Under the pieces are notes generated by a model. It saw only the letters and a list, made by a program, of their open reading frames with translations, did no database searches and had not been told where the DNA came from. From Bacteroidales bacterium UBA5507 (GTDB lineage: Bacteria > Bacteroidota > Bacteroidia > Bacteroidales > Lentimicrobiaceae), in assembly GCA_002426195.1 (NCBI GenBank), contig DIOT01000031.1, positions 1,621 through 65,620 on the forward strand: DNA of 64,000 nucleotides. Reading direction: 5' to 3'. Both the position numbers and the translations under genes were made by a program. Shown piece after piece: positions 1 through 8,377 of this stretch. Each line of letters starts with the position of its first letter. Within the stretch, counting starts at the first letter, position 1.

Positions 1-1109
1 ACTAAATTGGATATTATATTCCTGCCCGGGGATTTCATGAGAGATTAATCTCCATGTGCCTTCAGATTCAGTATATTTCCACAAATTATTGAAATGAGTG
101 AATCCGGTCGGTACTATTATTGTCCCAGAATCATCAACAGCAAAAAAATCAATATAGGCTTCTAATAATCCATTACTCACATTTTGCCATGTTTCACTCT
201 GATCATGAGAAATATAAATTCCATCTTTTGATCTTGCTATTAGTTCACCATTACGCAAACGAACAATCTCACTCAAAAAATAATAATTTAGCTTTTGGCT
301 CCAGGTAATGCCATCATCCTGAGATTCAAAATATCCGCTCTCTTTTGTCAGTACTATTAAGCTATTATCAAGGAAGAAAACAGACTCTGCAGGACCGTCA
401 AATATTTTATCCCAGGAAATTCCACCATCAGATGATCTAACTATTCCCTTGTCGGATGACTTTTCATATGACATGTATATTCTACCTGAAATATCTGTTC
501 TAATGTCTGAAATTTCATTATAATCGTCGATTTCCAGAGAGTCCCAGACAATTCCATCAGATGATTTAAAGAATAATGCATCTTGATTAAGATAGTAGAA
601 ACCAAAACAATACAATGACCCTGAAGGATCAACCAATATATGTGATAGACCTCTGTTGCTGATGTATGATTCAGTCCATGATTCCCCCAAATCACTAGAC
701 TTATAAAAGAAGGAATTATTACAAAGCACCAGCAAATCACCATCACTATTGATTGTCAGATCTTTTATTGTTACTGTAAATTCTTCAATAACATTCCAAC
801 TTTCTCCTTCATTAGTTGACCGGAAAAGTTTCGTTTCCTTTGCAAGAATAATTGAACCATCGGGTACCACAACCATTTCATTAGCCCCGAGAATTTCCCA
901 TTAGCAATATAGTGCCATGATTCACCCATGTTAGTGGATTTATATAAAGATCTATTTGAATACCCCCAACCTAAAGCATATAGATTGCCTGAACTATCCT
1001 GGGCTATTTCATTGAATAAACCACCATAAGGTCCGTTGGTAAATTCCCATTGAGCAGATACGAGAATTGTCTGAGCACTAATAAGCACTGTAAGTAGTAT
1101 TTTCTTCAT
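1..1109 (-). pseudogene. Secreted Asp-box (BNR) repeat protein, frameshifted and cut by window edge
   Basis: The product starts with a clear signal peptide (MKKILLTVLISAQTILVSAQ). It then runs through repeated Asp-box motifs of the S-x-D/N-x-G-x-x-W kind: STNMGESW, STNEGESW, SSDLGESW, SSDGGISW, SQDDGITW. These repeats form the blades of beta-propellers in sialidase-like and photosystem-assembly-like surface proteins. The reading frame breaks at about 894-896. The first frame carries about 70 normal residues and then turns to nonsense. The next frame is open from there to position 1 and resumes the same repeat pattern. Adding one A to the minus-strand A run after 'NGK' restores NGKILGANEMVV. 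So the gene has lost one base in a homopolymer, or the assembly has. The 3' end lies outside the window, where a T9SS sorting domain would be expected. No catalytic assignment is possible. Confidence 0.8.
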
Positions 1110-1334
1110 TGTGTGTGTTTATTTTAACTAACTGATTGTGCGCTTGTTTGTTCGAGAATGCGAGATGTTGTTACCAAAACTAAAAAAGAAGGGCTGCCTG
1201 GAATAAACACTCAACTGTTGATAACTTATCAATTTTTAACAATTAAAGTGCCTGATTTTTACTATTTTAGTAGCACCCCTTCAGCCATCATTCTTGAATC
1301 ACTATTTTATCGTTTTAACCTTACAGAGGGACTT

Positions 1335-1796
1335 ATGCTTCAAAAGCAAAAACATATACTCTTGGCCGAGGACAACGATGACCATTTGTTTCTTTTCAGA
1401 AGGGTCGTAAATACATTGCCTGTTCAAACAAATCTGCAAACCGTTGCTGATGGAATTGAGTTGTGCAACTATCTGCATAATCCCAAAAACAAGCTACCTG
1501 ATATTATATTTCTCGATATAAACATGCCCAGGAAAAATGGATTGGAATGTCTCAGGGAAATCAGAGATTGCAGTACGTTCAATCATATTCCTGTTGTAGT
1601 TTACACAACATCCGATGAGGATTGTGATCGCAAAAACGCTCAAAATCTGGGAGCTAGTTTATATCTGATAAAGGACGGAGATTACAGATCTTTATCACGT
1701 ATTCTCGTCCTTCTTTTAAGTGATCTTTCTGATGGAAATATTGTTAATCTGAGTGAGCAGATTTCACCTTCAAGTACATATCCTTCATCCATTTAA
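1335..1796 (+). CDS. Stand-alone response regulator receiver protein
   Basis: A 153-residue protein made of one receiver (CheY-like) domain and a short tail, with no DNA-binding or enzymatic output domain. The acidic pocket is E12-D13, the phospho-acceptor is D61 in FLDINMP, the switch residue is T91 or T92, and the conserved lysine is K113. It resembles the Rcp1-type receivers that bacteriophytochrome and hybrid kinases phosphorylate. The frame is open further upstream to 1158, but I chose ATG 1335. It lies just after AGAGGG and the protein begins directly with the first receiver strand (KHILLAEDN). The upstream residues look like translated intergenic DNA. No sensor kinase is nearby, so its partner is encoded elsewhere. 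Family is secure; the pathway is unknown. Confidence 0.85.
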   Translation: MLQKQKHILLAEDNDDHLFLFRRVVNTLPVQTNLQTVADGIELCNYLHNPKNKLPDIIFLDINMPRKNGLECLREIRDCSTFNHIPVVVYTTSDEDCDRKNAQNLGASLYLIKDGDYRSLSRILVLLLSDLSDGNIVNLSEQISPSSTYPSSI

Positions 1797-1850
1797 TAAT
1801 CTTTACTAGCTTTGTTTAGCAGCTCTCCAAAATGTCAGCTGAATATATTT

Positions 1851-2720
1851 ATGAGACCTAACATCCTCCTTTTTCTGCTTCTCTTCTTAGTTCAACAGTC
1901 ATATTCACAAACAAATTCAGGAGATGGTATTCCTTCCACTATGGGCAAGTGGAAATTAACATTTGCCGAAGAATTTAATGGCTCAGAATTAAATAAGAGT
2001 GAGTGGTTTACATACTATCCATATACTAATGACGGCAGTGATTCTTGTGAATTTTGCCGTACTCATGGTAATGAGAACCAGATATATCTTGATGATAATG
2101 TGGTTATTAAAGATGGTATCCTTCATCTTATTGCTAAACAAGAACAATCGGTCTGGATGGGTGAAGAACGCCCTTTCACTTCCGGAATGATTCAGTCGAA
2201 ACGCTATTTTGGAATGGGCTATTATGAATTCAGAGCCCGTTTGCCTTTAGGAAAAGGATTATGGCCGGCATTGTGGACATTCGGAAAATTCTCTGCCGAG
2301 ATCGATTTTATGGAAGCAGGAATGAGGAAACCGCGGATATTTCATATTTCTGTTCACAATTGGGATATTAAGACTATGGAGTATAAACGAGTTAGGAGTA
2401 AAACAAGACTTTCTGAAGACTTCCATACATATGCGATGGAGTGGGATACAAACTACCTCAGATTCTATTTCGATGGTCGTGAAGTATGGACTCTGTGCAA
2501 ATACACAAACGCCCTGGGTGGCAATCCACGTAACTGTGACAATACTCCCACCCGCAATGCAAAGATTCAGGCAGTTTTCCCTAAACGTGACGAAAAGTTA
2601 AACGTATTAGTTAATCTGGCAATTGACAAGGAAATATTACTTCCTGTAAAACGCTCAGAAGTAAGAGCCGAGTTCCCGTTGCAGATGGAAATTGACTATA
2701 TAAGAGTGTATTCTGATTAG
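1851..2720 (+). CDS. Glycoside hydrolase family 16 (laminarinase / beta-glucanase type)
   Basis: A secreted GH16 enzyme expected to cleave beta-1,3 or beta-1,3/1,4 glucans, or a related marine galactan, by a retaining mechanism. Starting at ATG 1851 gives a 289-residue protein with a signal peptide ending near QQSYSQ. The catalytic signature E-I-D-F-M-E (family pattern E-x-D-x-x-E) falls at residues 150-155, so E150 is the predicted nucleophile and E155 the acid/base. The C-terminal EIDYIRVY strand is typical of the family. Length fits a single catalytic domain without carbohydrate-binding modules, and there is no T9SS tail. The open frame extends to 1812, but that adds residues in front of the signal peptide. 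Substrate cannot be fixed from sequence, and no polysaccharide-utilisation genes (SusC/SusD) are adjacent. Confidence 0.9.
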   Translation: MRPNILLFLLLFLVQQSYSQTNSGDGIPSTMGKWKLTFAEEFNGSELNKSEWFTYYPYTNDGSDSCEFCRTHGNENQIYLDDNVVIKDGILHLIAKQEQSVWMGEERPFTSGMIQSKRYFGMGYYEFRARLPLGKGLWPALWTFGKFSAEIDFMEAGMRKPRIFHISVHNWDIKTMEYKRVRSKTRLSEDFHTYAMEWDTNYLRFYFDGREVWTLCKYTNALGGNPRNCDNTPTRNAKIQAVFPKRDEKLNVLVNLAIDKEILLPVKRSEVRAEFPLQMEIDYIRVYSD

Positions 2721-2723
2721 TTC

Positions 2724-2748
2724 CTGGTATCTTTGTTCCAGATACCAG
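2724..2748. terminator. Hairpin between convergent GH16 and transporter genes
   Basis: A perfect 8-bp inverted repeat, CTGGTATC / GATACCAG, with a 9-nt loop sits between two convergent stop codons. There is no clear T tract on either side, so it may be a weak bidirectional terminator or an mRNA 3'-end stabiliser. Confidence 0.45.
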
Positions 2749-2756
2749 AATATAAT

Positions 2757-4016
2757 TTAATGAGAAGCTGATGTATTCAATTCCTCAGGATTATGTTTGT
2801 GTTTGAACATTACAGCGAACAGGACAGCAACAACAGCGGCATAAACTGCAAAGGCAAACCAAATACCCGGCCAATCTTTTGATCCATCAGGTAGCAGATA
2901 ATACCTGTCGATCATGATTCCACTGATGCGACTTCCCAGGAAAGCTCCAAAACCATTGGTCATCATCATAAACAGACCCTGTGCACTTGCCCGGATAGCC
3001 GGACTGCTCTGTGTTTCAACATAAAGTGATCCTGAAATATTGAAGAAGTCAAATGCCATACCATATATTATGCATGAAAGAATAATCATCCATAATCCGT
3101 CGGCAGGGTTGCCTAATCCAAATAAACCAAAGCGCAATACCCATGCTACCATGCTGAATAGCATTACCTTCTTGATTCCAAACCTCTTAAGGAAGAAAGG
3201 TATGGTAAGAATGAATAATGTTTCCGACATCTGAGAAATCGACATAATTATTGCCGGATATTTAACAGCTACAAGGTTCTGATATTCAGGTATCAGAGCG
3301 AAATCGTGTAAAAAAGTATCACCATAGGCGTTGGTCAATTGTAATGCTGCACCCAGTAACATGGCAAAAATGAAGAATACAGCCATTTTATAGCTCTTAA
3401 ATAACTTAAATGCATCAAGTCCCATGGCATGTATAAAACTCTTCTTTGCTTCTTTGTCAGGGGTTGGTGGTGTATCAGGTAAAGTGAATGAATACATACC
3501 AAGTATTAATGCAGCTGCTGATGCAACATAAAACTGATAAGGAGATGTTTCAAAATGGAGCAAACTTACAATCCACATTGCAACGATAAAACCAATAGTT
3601 CCCCATACGCGAATTGGAGGATACACCTTTACTATGTCGAGCCCTTCTCTCTTTAGAGCACTGTATGCTACAGTAATAGAGAGAGCCAGAGTTGGCATAT
3701 AAAACATCATATTCAGCAGAATGATCCAGTAAAAAGTATTGGGATTATCAACTTGTGGCAAATAGAACATTAATGCAGCACCAATAATGTGAAATATGCC
3801 TAATAATTTCTGAGCACTCACCCATCTGTCGGCTATGATACCTGCAATAGCCGGCATAAATAATGAAGCAATTCCCATTGTTGAGAAGATAGCACCAAAT
3901 TCGGCACCCGACCACTGCTTATTCTGAAACCAGTATGCACCAATTGTTATCAGCCATGATCCCCAAATAAAAAACTGGAGAAAATTCATGACTGTAAGTC
4001 TTAATTTTATATTCAT
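2757..4016 (-). CDS. MFS nucleoside:H+ symporter (NupG/XapB-like)
   Basis: A 419-residue inner-membrane protein with about twelve hydrophobic segments. It begins MNIKLRLTVMNFLQFFIWGS, characteristic of the NupG-type nucleoside:proton symporter branch of the major facilitator superfamily. The length matches that family, and the W-G-x-W-L-x-T-x-G motif in helix 1 and the charged central loop (about residues 190-205) are also as expected. It would import nucleosides for salvage; the uridine kinase gene at 23.4-24.1 kb may act on such substrates. Upstream, on the minus strand, a perfect -7 element TAACTTTG lies at 4053-4060, with only a weak -33 match. The gene stands alone, convergent with the GH16 gene. 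Substrate is inferred from family only. Confidence 0.85.
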   Translation of the reverse strand: MNIKLRLTVMNFLQFFIWGSWLITIGAYWFQNKQWSGAEFGAIFSTMGIASLFMPAIAGIIADRWVSAQKLLGIFHIIGAALMFYLPQVDNPNTFYWIILLNMMFYMPTLALSITVAYSALKREGLDIVKVYPPIRVWGTIGFIVAMWIVSLLHFETSPYQFYVASAAALILGMYSFTLPDTPPTPDKEAKKSFIHAMGLDAFKLFKSYKMAVFFIFAMLLGAALQLTNAYGDTFLHDFALIPEYQNLVAVKYPAIIMSISQMSETLFILTIPFFLKRFGIKKVMLFSMVAWVLRFGLFGLGNPADGLWMIILSCIIYGMAFDFFNISGSLYVETQSSPAIRASAQGLFMMMTNGFGAFLGSRISGIMIDRYYLLPDGSKDWPGIWFAFAVYAAVVAVLFAVMFKHKHNPEELNTSASH

Positions 4017-4121
4017 ATTGAGGTTGTTAGAACGGTTTTTTCACTTGGATGCCAAAGTTAGGAATATCCGTTAAAACACAATGCTGGTATAAAGAATATT
4101 TGGTCAAAATACGATAAAAGC

Positions 4122-4628
4122 TCAGACAGTCTCAACCACTGGTTTTTTCTTGAAATACTTTTGCAGGTATTTGTCAATCTCAGCCGGTGTTGTTATAGGC
4201 GAAAATCTTTTAACCGGTTTCCCTTCACTGTCAACAAGAAACTTTGTAAAATTCCACTTTATGGAATCGCCTAATACTCCCTTTTGTTCTTTTCTCAAAT
4301 ATACGAATAGTGGATGTGCATCTTCTCCATTTACATCAACTTTCGAAAACATCTGAAAAGTTACACCATAATTCAAAACACAACCTTCGGAAATGGATTT
4401 CTCATCTCCCGGTTCCTGTGAACCAAATTGGTTACAGGGGAAACCCAAAATAACCAGTCCCTTATTGTAATACTTTTCGTGAAGCTTTTGCAGACCTTCC
4501 ATTTGTGGTGTTAAACCACAAAAGCTTGCTGTGTTAACTATTAAAACAGTTTTTCCACGATATAAATCCATTTTTACCTCTTTTCCCTGAAGAGTTTTTG
4601 CCGTGAAATCATAAAACGGGCTATTCAT
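4122..4628 (-). CDS. Glutathione peroxidase family protein
   Basis: A 168-residue thioredoxin-fold peroxidase that reduces hydroperoxides. It is a cysteine, not selenocysteine, enzyme: the peroxidatic residue is C37 in NTASFCGLT. The other active-site blocks follow in order: GFPCNQFGSQEPG (with glutamine) and the KWNFTKFLVD block with the catalytic tryptophan. The second cysteine in FPCNQF and the lack of a dimerisation loop fit the thioredoxin-dependent bacterial and plant type rather than true glutathione dependence. No signal peptide is present, so it should be cytoplasmic. It is monocistronic between a transporter and a divergent DUF305 gene. Confidence 0.92.
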   Translation of the reverse strand: MNSPFYDFTAKTLQGKEVKMDLYRGKTVLIVNTASFCGLTPQMEGLQKLHEKYYNKGLVILGFPCNQFGSQEPGDEKSISEGCVLNYGVTFQMFSKVDVNGEDAHPLFVYLRKEQKGVLGDSIKWNFTKFLVDSEGKPVKRFSPITTPAEIDKYLQKYFKKKPVVETV

Positions 4629-4832
4629 AATATTTCTGTATTTTATGACTAATAACGAGTAACATACACATATTGTTCAACATTTTACTAAATTTATTAA
4701 ACAATCGCGTCAGAATTGAGACGTGCTTACTATTTTGCAACTTATTAATATTCTGATTGTTAAGTGTTAATGTATAAACGTAACCAGAAGATTAAAACTC
4801 ATTATATAACTAAAACACAAAGCTCAAATACT

Positions 4833-5723
4833 ATGAAAACACTAATGAAAAACTCAATTGCCATCCTCATTTTTTTCTTTATCGGCTATACAGCGTATAG
4901 TCAGACAGATACTACCACCAGATCCTCTACCTCACAGGATTTTGATAGAAATGCAGCTATCGACATTGAACGTCAGGATGAACTTGATCGAAGTCGGGAA
5001 GGTGATGATGCTCTGAGGATTGAACGCAATGATGAAGATAACCGGAGTCGTGATGCGGATAATACCCGGATTACAAAAGACAACAAGTCCTATGATACTC
5101 AATTTGGGACTGAAAACCAAAATGATGACTCAAGAGAACTCAGGGCAGAACTACAGGAAACCATTGAGAAAATAAATGACGTAGAAGTTACCGGAAACCA
5201 GGATGCTGACTTTGCCCGGATAATGATTGAACATCATAAAGGTGCTGTTGATCTGTCAGATGCTTATATCAATAAGACTCAAAATGAGCAGATGAAGAAG
5301 CTGGTAACAGAATCACGCGATAAGAAGAAAGCCGATATAAAGATTATGGAGGACCTTCTTGATAAACTTGATGTGGATAAAAATAGCAATGACGCAGCTT
5401 CCAGGAGAGTCGATTCTCCAATGAAAAACACCGTCGTCTCATCAATGAGTAGCCCTGATGCTTCGACCTCTATGAGAGGAGATATCGACAGTGAATTTGC
5501 AAAGTTAATGATTGACCATCACAAACAAGCCATTGAACTTAGTAGAATGGAAGTAGAAAGTGGCTCTGATATTGAGATGAAAGCAATAGCAAAGAAGATT
5601 ATTGATGATAATGAAAAACAAATCTCTCAATTGAAATCACATAAGAGTAAGGACATGAATAGTATTGATAAGAATAAGAAGGAGTATAAATCGGATACTC
5701 CGTCTGACAATAATAATTATTAA
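4833..5723 (+). CDS. Exported protein with two DUF305-type His-His motifs
   Basis: A 296-residue exported protein: signal peptide MKTLMKNSIAILIFFFIGYTAYSQ, then a very acidic, Arg/Asp-rich linker (about residues 30-105), then two DUF305-like units. Each has the four-helix ferritin-like signature D-x-x-F-A-x-x-M-I-x-H-H-K-x-A-(V/I)-(D/E)-L-S, with histidines H134-H135 and H229-H230. DUF305 proteins are found near copper and other metal-resistance genes and the His pairs are presumed metal ligands; that role is inference. The tandem arrangement looks like an internal duplication. The frame is open to 4764, but ATG 4833 directly precedes the signal peptide. A strong hairpin terminator follows the stop codon. 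No metal-transport gene is adjacent. Confidence 0.75.
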   Translation: MKTLMKNSIAILIFFFIGYTAYSQTDTTTRSSTSQDFDRNAAIDIERQDELDRSREGDDALRIERNDEDNRSRDADNTRITKDNKSYDTQFGTENQNDDSRELRAELQETIEKINDVEVTGNQDADFARIMIEHHKGAVDLSDAYINKTQNEQMKKLVTESRDKKKADIKIMEDLLDKLDVDKNSNDAASRRVDSPMKNTVVSSMSSPDASTSMRGDIDSEFAKLMIDHHKQAIELSRMEVESGSDIEMKAIAKKIIDDNEKQISQLKSHKSKDMNSIDKNKKEYKSDTPSDNNNY

Positions 5724-5740
5724 CAGTGCTGAATAAGATG

Positions 5741-5773
5741 AAAGCCCTGGATAATTAAATTCAGGGCTTTTTA
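5741..5773. terminator. Rho-independent terminator, bidirectional
   Basis: The stem AAAGCCCTG / CAGGGCTTT (5741-5749 with 5762-5770) has a 12-nt AT-rich loop. It lies between the DUF305 gene and the convergent T9SS gene and can serve both strands, because the outer arms are A-rich and T-rich. Confidence 0.8.
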
Positions 5774-5778
5774 ATGCT

Positions 5779-7698
5779 CTAACGCAACAAAACAACGTGT
5801 CCTGTTACAGGTTTAGTAAACGCTGAATTCAAATGCCCCGGCACTTTGAAGTTTATAATAAAAATATAAACGTCGGCAGGTGCGTCTGAACCATTGATCT
5901 TACCATTCCAGCCTTCCTGATAGTTATTAGTCTCAAAAATGCGTTCGCCCCACTTGTTGAATATCTGCATGTTGAAAGATATGGGAACGTTATCACTGTC
6001 AACTACAGGTCGGAAAGTACCATTCTGGCCATCAGGTCGGAAAGCATTGGGAAACAATACATCAAGAGTGCAGGGAATAAGTTCAACACTTGCTGATCCT
6101 TTGCATCCGGCAAAATTTTCTACTTCTACAGTGTAAACTCCGGTATCAGATACTTCAATTGAAGGTAAAGTACTTCCGGTATTCCACAAATAACTCTCGT
6201 ATTCACTACCTGCATCAAGTAGATGTGTCAACCCTGCACATAATTCCTCAGTTTCAGCAATTGATAGTTTAACACCAGGATTCACAACCAACTCAATTGA
6301 TTCTTCGGCAGAACACCCATAAGTATTTGATGCTGTCATGGTATATATACCTGCCTGGTCCAATGTCAGTCCATTAAAGATATATTCAGCAGATGTAGAG
6401 TTGAAATAATTGGGGCCATCCCACAAGAAATCCAGATCCTGCTGATCGGAGGATGTTACATTAATAATGGTTTCATCACCTTCGCAATAGCTACCACCTC
6501 CAGAAGATGAGATAAGCGGCGTAGGTCTTATAGTAATATTACCTGGTGAAAAAAGCGTGGGGACTTGATAACCTGAACCGGTTAGTACCAAATACTCTGC
6601 AGGGTCCCATGCTATATCGGAAGAGCCCTGTGCCTTACTGATAAACAACATATCAAAAAGTAATCCATCAGGCACAGATACAGAGCCGGCAGTACTCCAG
6701 TTCAAAATTACCTCACCGGGAACTGAGGTTACATTCATTATTCCAGACTCCAATTCATGGTGTTTAAATTCAATATCTGCAAATTCGACTACTGATGGGT
6801 TATAAGTAAACCGAATTTCGAAAGAGGCTATAGATGAAAAATTCCTGGTAAAAACAGGTTCTCTAACCTCAGCACCCAGACATAAAATTCCATCAGTGGA
6901 TGTGATTTCCATCTCAGCAACCTGCATTACGGGAACTTCACAAACCATCTGATCTTCACAGTATTTTGCGTCACGGACAATAACAGTGTAAGGACCAGGC
7001 AACAGTCCGAAGAAATCAGATTCAGTTTGCCAGTTGACCCCATCAATGCTATATTGTAAAGGAGGATTGTATACATCAGCATTAATATGCAATTCCCCAT
7101 TTGGCTGGAAATTAATAGATGGACTAGCAGAATGGTTTGTAATAACTGGAGGTTGTAGTGGAATTATTGAAATGTTAACAACATCCGTTGAAACACAATT
7201 ACCAACAGAAACTGCGATATTCTCGTATAAACCCGGTGGTGCGGTGACAATTGCAGTTGCACCTGAAACAACAACATTTCTGAACTCCCCTCCCGAATAG
7301 ATAATGTTATACGAGCCGTCAGGAACATTGACAAATGAGAAGTTAATTGATCCTGGTGAATTGCAAGATGGAGGGCCCTGCCCTATCGCCTGAAGTCCAG
7401 GTAATCCTGTTACCTGTACAAAGATTTCCTGTTCTATGCCTAAGCAACCAGAAGAATTGGACTCAACCACAGTTAACCTGTACATCCCGGGTATGTCCCA
7501 GGTTTTTCTGAAAAGAGCAAATGTGTTTTGTACTACTACACCATTAATTTGCCAACTGTAAGATGATCCGGAACCGGCAACAGAATCTACCCAATATTGC
7601 TTGGTGTCGCCCTGACAGACGATATGTGTTTCAGCGGAATTTGCCACCGAAGACACCAACATAAAAATTGAATAAAGAATGTGCCTAAGCTTCATCAT
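5779..7698 (-). CDS. T9SS type B (gliding-motility CHU_C) surface protein with cohesin-like domain
   Basis: A 639-residue secreted protein. Order: signal peptide (1-21); PKD-like domain with CQGDTKQYWVDS at its start (about 22-95); SprB-like Ig segments with 'YSIDGVNWQT' (about 95-250); a cohesin-like domain (about 255-390, FEIRFTYNPSVVEF ... LLFDMLFI); two Ig/PKD-like repeats; and a gliding-motility-associated C-terminal domain from residue 545 (LFPNAFRPDG ... KWGERIFET ... YIFIINF). That last domain is the T9SS type B sorting signal, so the protein should be exported by the SprA-type translocon and held at the cell surface. It is the last gene of a five-gene minus-strand set, 16 nt after the preceding stop. 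Such proteins are often followed by a PorP/SprF partner; here none follows. Confidence 0.88.
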   Translation of the reverse strand: MMKLRHILYSIFMLVSSVANSAETHIVCQGDTKQYWVDSVAGSGSSYSWQINGVVVQNTFALFRKTWDIPGMYRLTVVESNSSGCLGIEQEIFVQVTGLPGLQAIGQGPPSCNSPGSINFSFVNVPDGSYNIIYSGGEFRNVVVSGATAIVTAPPGLYENIAVSVGNCVSTDVVNISIIPLQPPVITNHSASPSINFQPNGELHINADVYNPPLQYSIDGVNWQTESDFFGLLPGPYTVIVRDAKYCEDQMVCEVPVMQVAEMEITSTDGILCLGAEVREPVFTRNFSSIASFEIRFTYNPSVVEFADIEFKHHELESGIMNVTSVPGEVILNWSTAGSVSVPDGLLFDMLFISKAQGSSDIAWDPAEYLVLTGSGYQVPTLFSPGNITIRPTPLISSSGGGSYCEGDETIINVTSSDQQDLDFLWDGPNYFNSTSAEYIFNGLTLDQAGIYTMTASNTYGCSAEESIELVVNPGVKLSIAETEELCAGLTHLLDAGSEYESYLWNTGSTLPSIEVSDTGVYTVEVENFAGCKGSASVELIPCTLDVLFPNAFRPDGQNGTFRPVVDSDNVPISFNMQIFNKWGERIFETNNYQEGWNGKINGSDAPADVYIFIINFKVPGHLNSAFTKPVTGHVVLLR

Positions 7699-7714
7699 AT
7701 TATAACCCGAATTC

Positions 7715-8323
7715 TTAGTTATGCCAGATCAGTGAAGTCGTAGGTACAGGGTTTATTGTAAGTGTTACAGCTGTTCGTGTAGAACTGAAGCAAGTACCAA
7801 TTACCGCTTCAGCCCAATAAGTCACAGTTCCAATTGTATTCAGTATCGGATTAGTAACGATATTGCCACCGGTAGGTGCATCATACCATACAACTGTAAC
7901 GCCTCCGGGAACGGTTACAGTAGCTGTAAGAGTTTGTATAGTGGGAAGTGCGCATTCAACCAAATCAATCGGATTAGTTGGAGCTTCAGGAGACGGTAAA
8001 GCTGTTACTTCCACTTCAACCACGGTTTCACAACCAGTACTGTTTGTCTCAGTAAATCTGACAGTATATGTTCCAGCAGACAGCCAGTTGATTTCAGTGC
8101 TCTCAGTGTCAGTAGAAGTGATCGTGTAATCGGTTCCTGCGGCACCATCAAGTACTTCCCATAATAAAGTATTTGAGGCATTTCCTGCGACTACCCAATA
8201 ATCCTGCGGGCCAAGACAAACTGTTTGCGTAGTGCTTTGTGATTGTCCGAAAACATTGCCCGAAAAAACGACTAGTAACATCATTACTATAAATGCTGAA
8301 ATTTTTGATGTGGTTGTTTTCAT
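7715..8323 (-). CDS. Secreted PKD-like/Ig-like protein ending in TSLIWHN
   Basis: A 202-residue exported protein: signal peptide (to about residue 26, GNVFGQ), a PKD-like domain (about 30-115), and an Ig-like domain (about 115-195) with TVTVPGGVTVVWYDAPTGG, a common Bacteroidota surface repeat. The PKD-like domain matches the N-terminal domain of the following 639-residue T9SS protein almost motif by motif: VC-x-G, YWV, W, G-T/M-Y, E-T/S-NSTGC, V-T-x-LP. It has neither a type A nor a type B sorting domain. Instead it stops at PVPTTSLIWHN, nearly the same as the end of the upstream neighbour (KPATSLIWHY). I infer it is a secreted subunit or partner of the CHU_C protein. Function unknown. Confidence 0.75.
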   Translation of the reverse strand: MKTTTSKISAFIVMMLLVVFSGNVFGQSQSTTQTVCLGPQDYWVVAGNASNTLLWEVLDGAAGTDYTITSTDTESTEINWLSAGTYTVRFTETNSTGCETVVEVEVTALPSPEAPTNPIDLVECALPTIQTLTATVTVPGGVTVVWYDAPTGGNIVTNPILNTIGTVTYWAEAVIGTCFSSTRTAVTLTINPVPTTSLIWHN

Positions 8324-8377
8324 TTTTTTTGGTTCTTAATGAATTACTTGTTTTGATATGTTGCTTTATATGTTGTA

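Noticed and set aside
441..746. A separate 101-residue minus-strand protein
   Set aside because: It is the wrong frame of the Asp-box surface protein; the correct frame here continues the S-x-D-x-G-x-x-W repeats.
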